This document shows positions 61,996 through 64,000 of a DNA stretch of 64,000 nucleotides, one piece after another. Location of the stretch: the NCBI RefSeq assembly GCF_009870125.1, contig NC_046679.1, forward strand, positions 18,290,001 through 18,354,000, in the 5' to 3' direction. Source of the DNA: Drosophila pseudoobscura. Taxonomy: Eukaryota; Arthropoda; Insecta; Diptera; Drosophilidae. The position numbers and the translations under genes are program-made. Within the stretch, counting starts at the first letter, position 1. The number at the start of each line of letters is the position of its first letter. Under the pieces are notes generated by a model, which was not told the DNA's origin, made no database searches, and worked only from the letters and a program-made list of their open reading frames with translations.

Positions 61996-63625
61996 CTTTT
62001 GAGAACGTAATACGTTGATGCATACTTTAAAATTATTATGAGGATAAAAATTATTTAATTACCATAAAGAAGAATTTAATACGTATATATACGTATAATA
62101 GGCGTGTTCATAATTTACTAGCTTACATCTACATATGTACTTTCTCATTTTCGGATGTTTGACCATGAGCTTTTATTTCCTTGCAGAGGGTATTCATATT
62201 TTTAGAAGATGTTTCAACGTCGAGAATCATGTCTCGTTTGCACATACATTTTTGATCAGCATCAAATTCGTTATAAATATGTCCTACTGTCTGTTTGGAG
62301 GAAAATTAGTTCACTTATATGGCACTGTTTGGTACAAACATACATACATATATATGTACGTAAGTTTCGTTTGGTTTTCTGTATTTCAATGAAACTATTA
62401 AAAAGGCGGTTTCCATACTATTTAACGCAATAAATATGTAAATATATGTATGTAAGGGCCATAAAAACGATCGGTTCAAAACAAAACGTCATCAAAAGGT
62501 TTAATGGTTTTTTTATTGTTTCAAAAAACCGCTAGAACTAATGTTTTTTTATTAATCGCCTACAAATAAATATTATCAAAATATCATATATGTATGTACA
62601 TATGCATTTACCATAAGCACACCTTGTGAGATTCTCATAAAATCTTCTATTTTGCTTTCAGTGGCCAAATAAGCAATTTTTCTGTAACCTTGCTTTACGA
62701 GTCATTCATTGGCTCTTTTTAAGGTTAATGTCACACAAAATTTTCTGTTTTCGAGTTTTCCCGTGGATTTTTGTATAAATATGCCTGAAACACCCACACA
62801 TGCCATTGAATTTTGTGAGTATACAAGATTTTTCATATTGTATATTCACAAATACATTTCATTTTATTATTAGTATAGGTGAGTAAATCTTTACTCAATT
62901 TTGTTGGAAAACAAAATTTATTTTTATCCCATTTTCAGGCATGTATGTATGTAAATATGCACATACATACATACATATGAGTATTTGTTGAATAATTAGT
63001 TACCAGATACATATATTGGTAGCAGATTTTCAGTGTGTACTCTGAGGTGGAGTACCATGATATTATTCTGAAGTTTGGAACACCAAAAGCCATACAAAAG
63101 CCATTTTGTACTTTATCAGTATTTGTAATCGAGTGGAAATAGCAATGACTGTCTTCCATTAGTCCTTTTCCAGTCCAGTCCCTTATTTTGAAGCAAGCAA
63201 ATTTTACATGTTCGAAACAAGATCAAGGCCCATAGTAAATATAAACACGGCTTCCAAAAAGTATCATTTAAACAATCTTCCGATTAAAATATATTTGGTG
63301 TTTATATGGTCTTACTACTCCTTTTATTTGTGATAAGAGATATAAATAATACTACCGTTGACGAAGAACCGCAAAGAGGTCAAGCTTATTCGAGGAAATT
63401 TACTAAGTACATCTATCAAATAAAATAATGTAAAAAATCGTAAACATATGTACATATGTACATGCATTCGACTGTATAAGCTATAAAAGATATGGCGGCT
63501 TTCCTTTGGAGAGATTCAAAAACATCTGTGTGTTTTTTTACGTCGTGTTCACAATGTGATTACTCTGGCACCTAGGAGTATTGGCTGTGAGATCCAGGTG
63601 CTTCTGCAGACAGACAGAAAATAAA
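61996..63625. other. Non-coding, AT-rich
   Basis: No supported genes. An INE-1-like fragment lies at about 62180-62300 (CCTTGCAGAGGGTATTCATA and TTTTTGATCAGCATCAAA), along with several ATACATATGTATG tracts. Confidence 0.5.
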
Positions 63626-63769
63626 ATGGCCTATACAGATTCGACCGATGCTTATCAAGAATGTACTCGTATAGTGGCTAGTGAAATTCAAGCAAGAATA
63701 CAGTCCTTGTTGTTGATGATACTGTTGGTATTGGAGATCAAGATAAGAATTTTCAAAACAGTAATTTAA
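63626..63769 (+). CDS. Possible small gene or first exon
   Basis: ATG in good context (AAATAAAATGGCC) opens MAYTDSTDAYQECTRIVASEIQARIQ, which looks protein-like, before becoming Leu/Ile-rich and stopping at 63769. A different frame just downstream (VLVVDDTVGIGDQDKNFQNSN...MTLRK) is also coding-like and ends at a GTAAGA donor (about 63791). A gene with an unresolved splice or a frame break is possible; chance is not excluded. Confidence 0.3.
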   Translation: MAYTDSTDAYQECTRIVASEIQARIQSLLLMILLVLEIKIRIFKTVI

Positions 63770-64000
63770 TGAATTGTATGACACTACGAAAAGTAAGATT
63801 TAGAATATAATAATTCTAATTCTAATCCCAAAATCTAACAGATACAACTTTTCTACAATTATTTCCTGGAATAATACAGAGAACATTTTTGCTTTTGTTT
63901 GGCATAATCTAGATTTAATATTCAATATTAACTTAAGAATTTCCCTTGTTTTTTTTCATATAAAATGTATTAATCTGATATATATAGTATTGCAAGCTGC

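Overview
The window looks like a piece of a Drosophila genome. Evidence: introns of about 57-66 bp, AT-rich intergenic DNA full of ACATATGT-type tracts, DINE-1/INE-1-like dispersed repeats, jockey/CR1-like and LOA-like LINE fragments, and recognisable fly genes (a Cad86C-like cadherin, Mcm5, Art1/PRMT1, mRpL37, probably igl). These neighbours suggest the Muller E segment equivalent to the D. melanogaster 86C area. The repeat types fit the obscura group, but that is inference. All exon models were built by hand from reading frames, splice sites and phases; no alignment or RNA data were available.

Layout. 1-4.0 kb: 5' coding exons of a large cadherin on the minus strand, running off the left edge. 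4.0-17.8 kb: no convincing coding sequence, probably the cadherin's upstream regulatory or 5'-UTR intron region. 17.8-19.4 kb: a membrane-anchored TTLL15-like tubulin-tyrosine-ligase-like gene (minus). 22.6-24.2 kb: a cyclic-nucleotide-binding-type gene (plus) with a GC-AG intron and a disrupted 5' part, followed by an unidentified possibly decaying gene. 25.3-27.1 kb: a LINE fragment with a fossil LTR-like insert. 27.3-38.9 kb: a large plus-strand gene (about 1,954 codons in my model) with two RIIa-type docking domains, six IQ motifs and an internal array of eight tandem three-exon cassettes. 40.3-40.8 kb: an igloo-like triple-IQ exon (minus).

43.8-46.2 kb Mcm5 (minus) and 47.3-48.6 kb Art1 (plus) are divergent, with a MITE-like inverted-repeat element between them. 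49.5-51.2 kb is transposon debris (LINE; a broken BEL/Pao fragment). 51.5-52.9 kb mRpL37 (plus). 53.2-55.0 kb a LOA-like LINE remnant (minus). 55.4-56.8 kb an uncharacterised 377-aa gene (plus). 57.2-58.8 kb a secreted or membrane insect protein gene (minus) with a clear TATA box. 59.2-59.5 kb a probable 60-aa tail-anchored protein gene (minus) with a 5'-UTR intron. 59.9-62.0 kb a Cys-rich / Lys-Ser-Asp-rich / Cys-rich repeat protein gene (plus). 62-64 kb is mostly non-coding.

The most interesting item is the cassette array at 29.9-34.2 kb. It consists of recently duplicated symmetric phase-1 exon triplets inside an RIIa/IQ gene. Two of the cassettes look identical over about 508 bp, and one has lost a splice acceptor.
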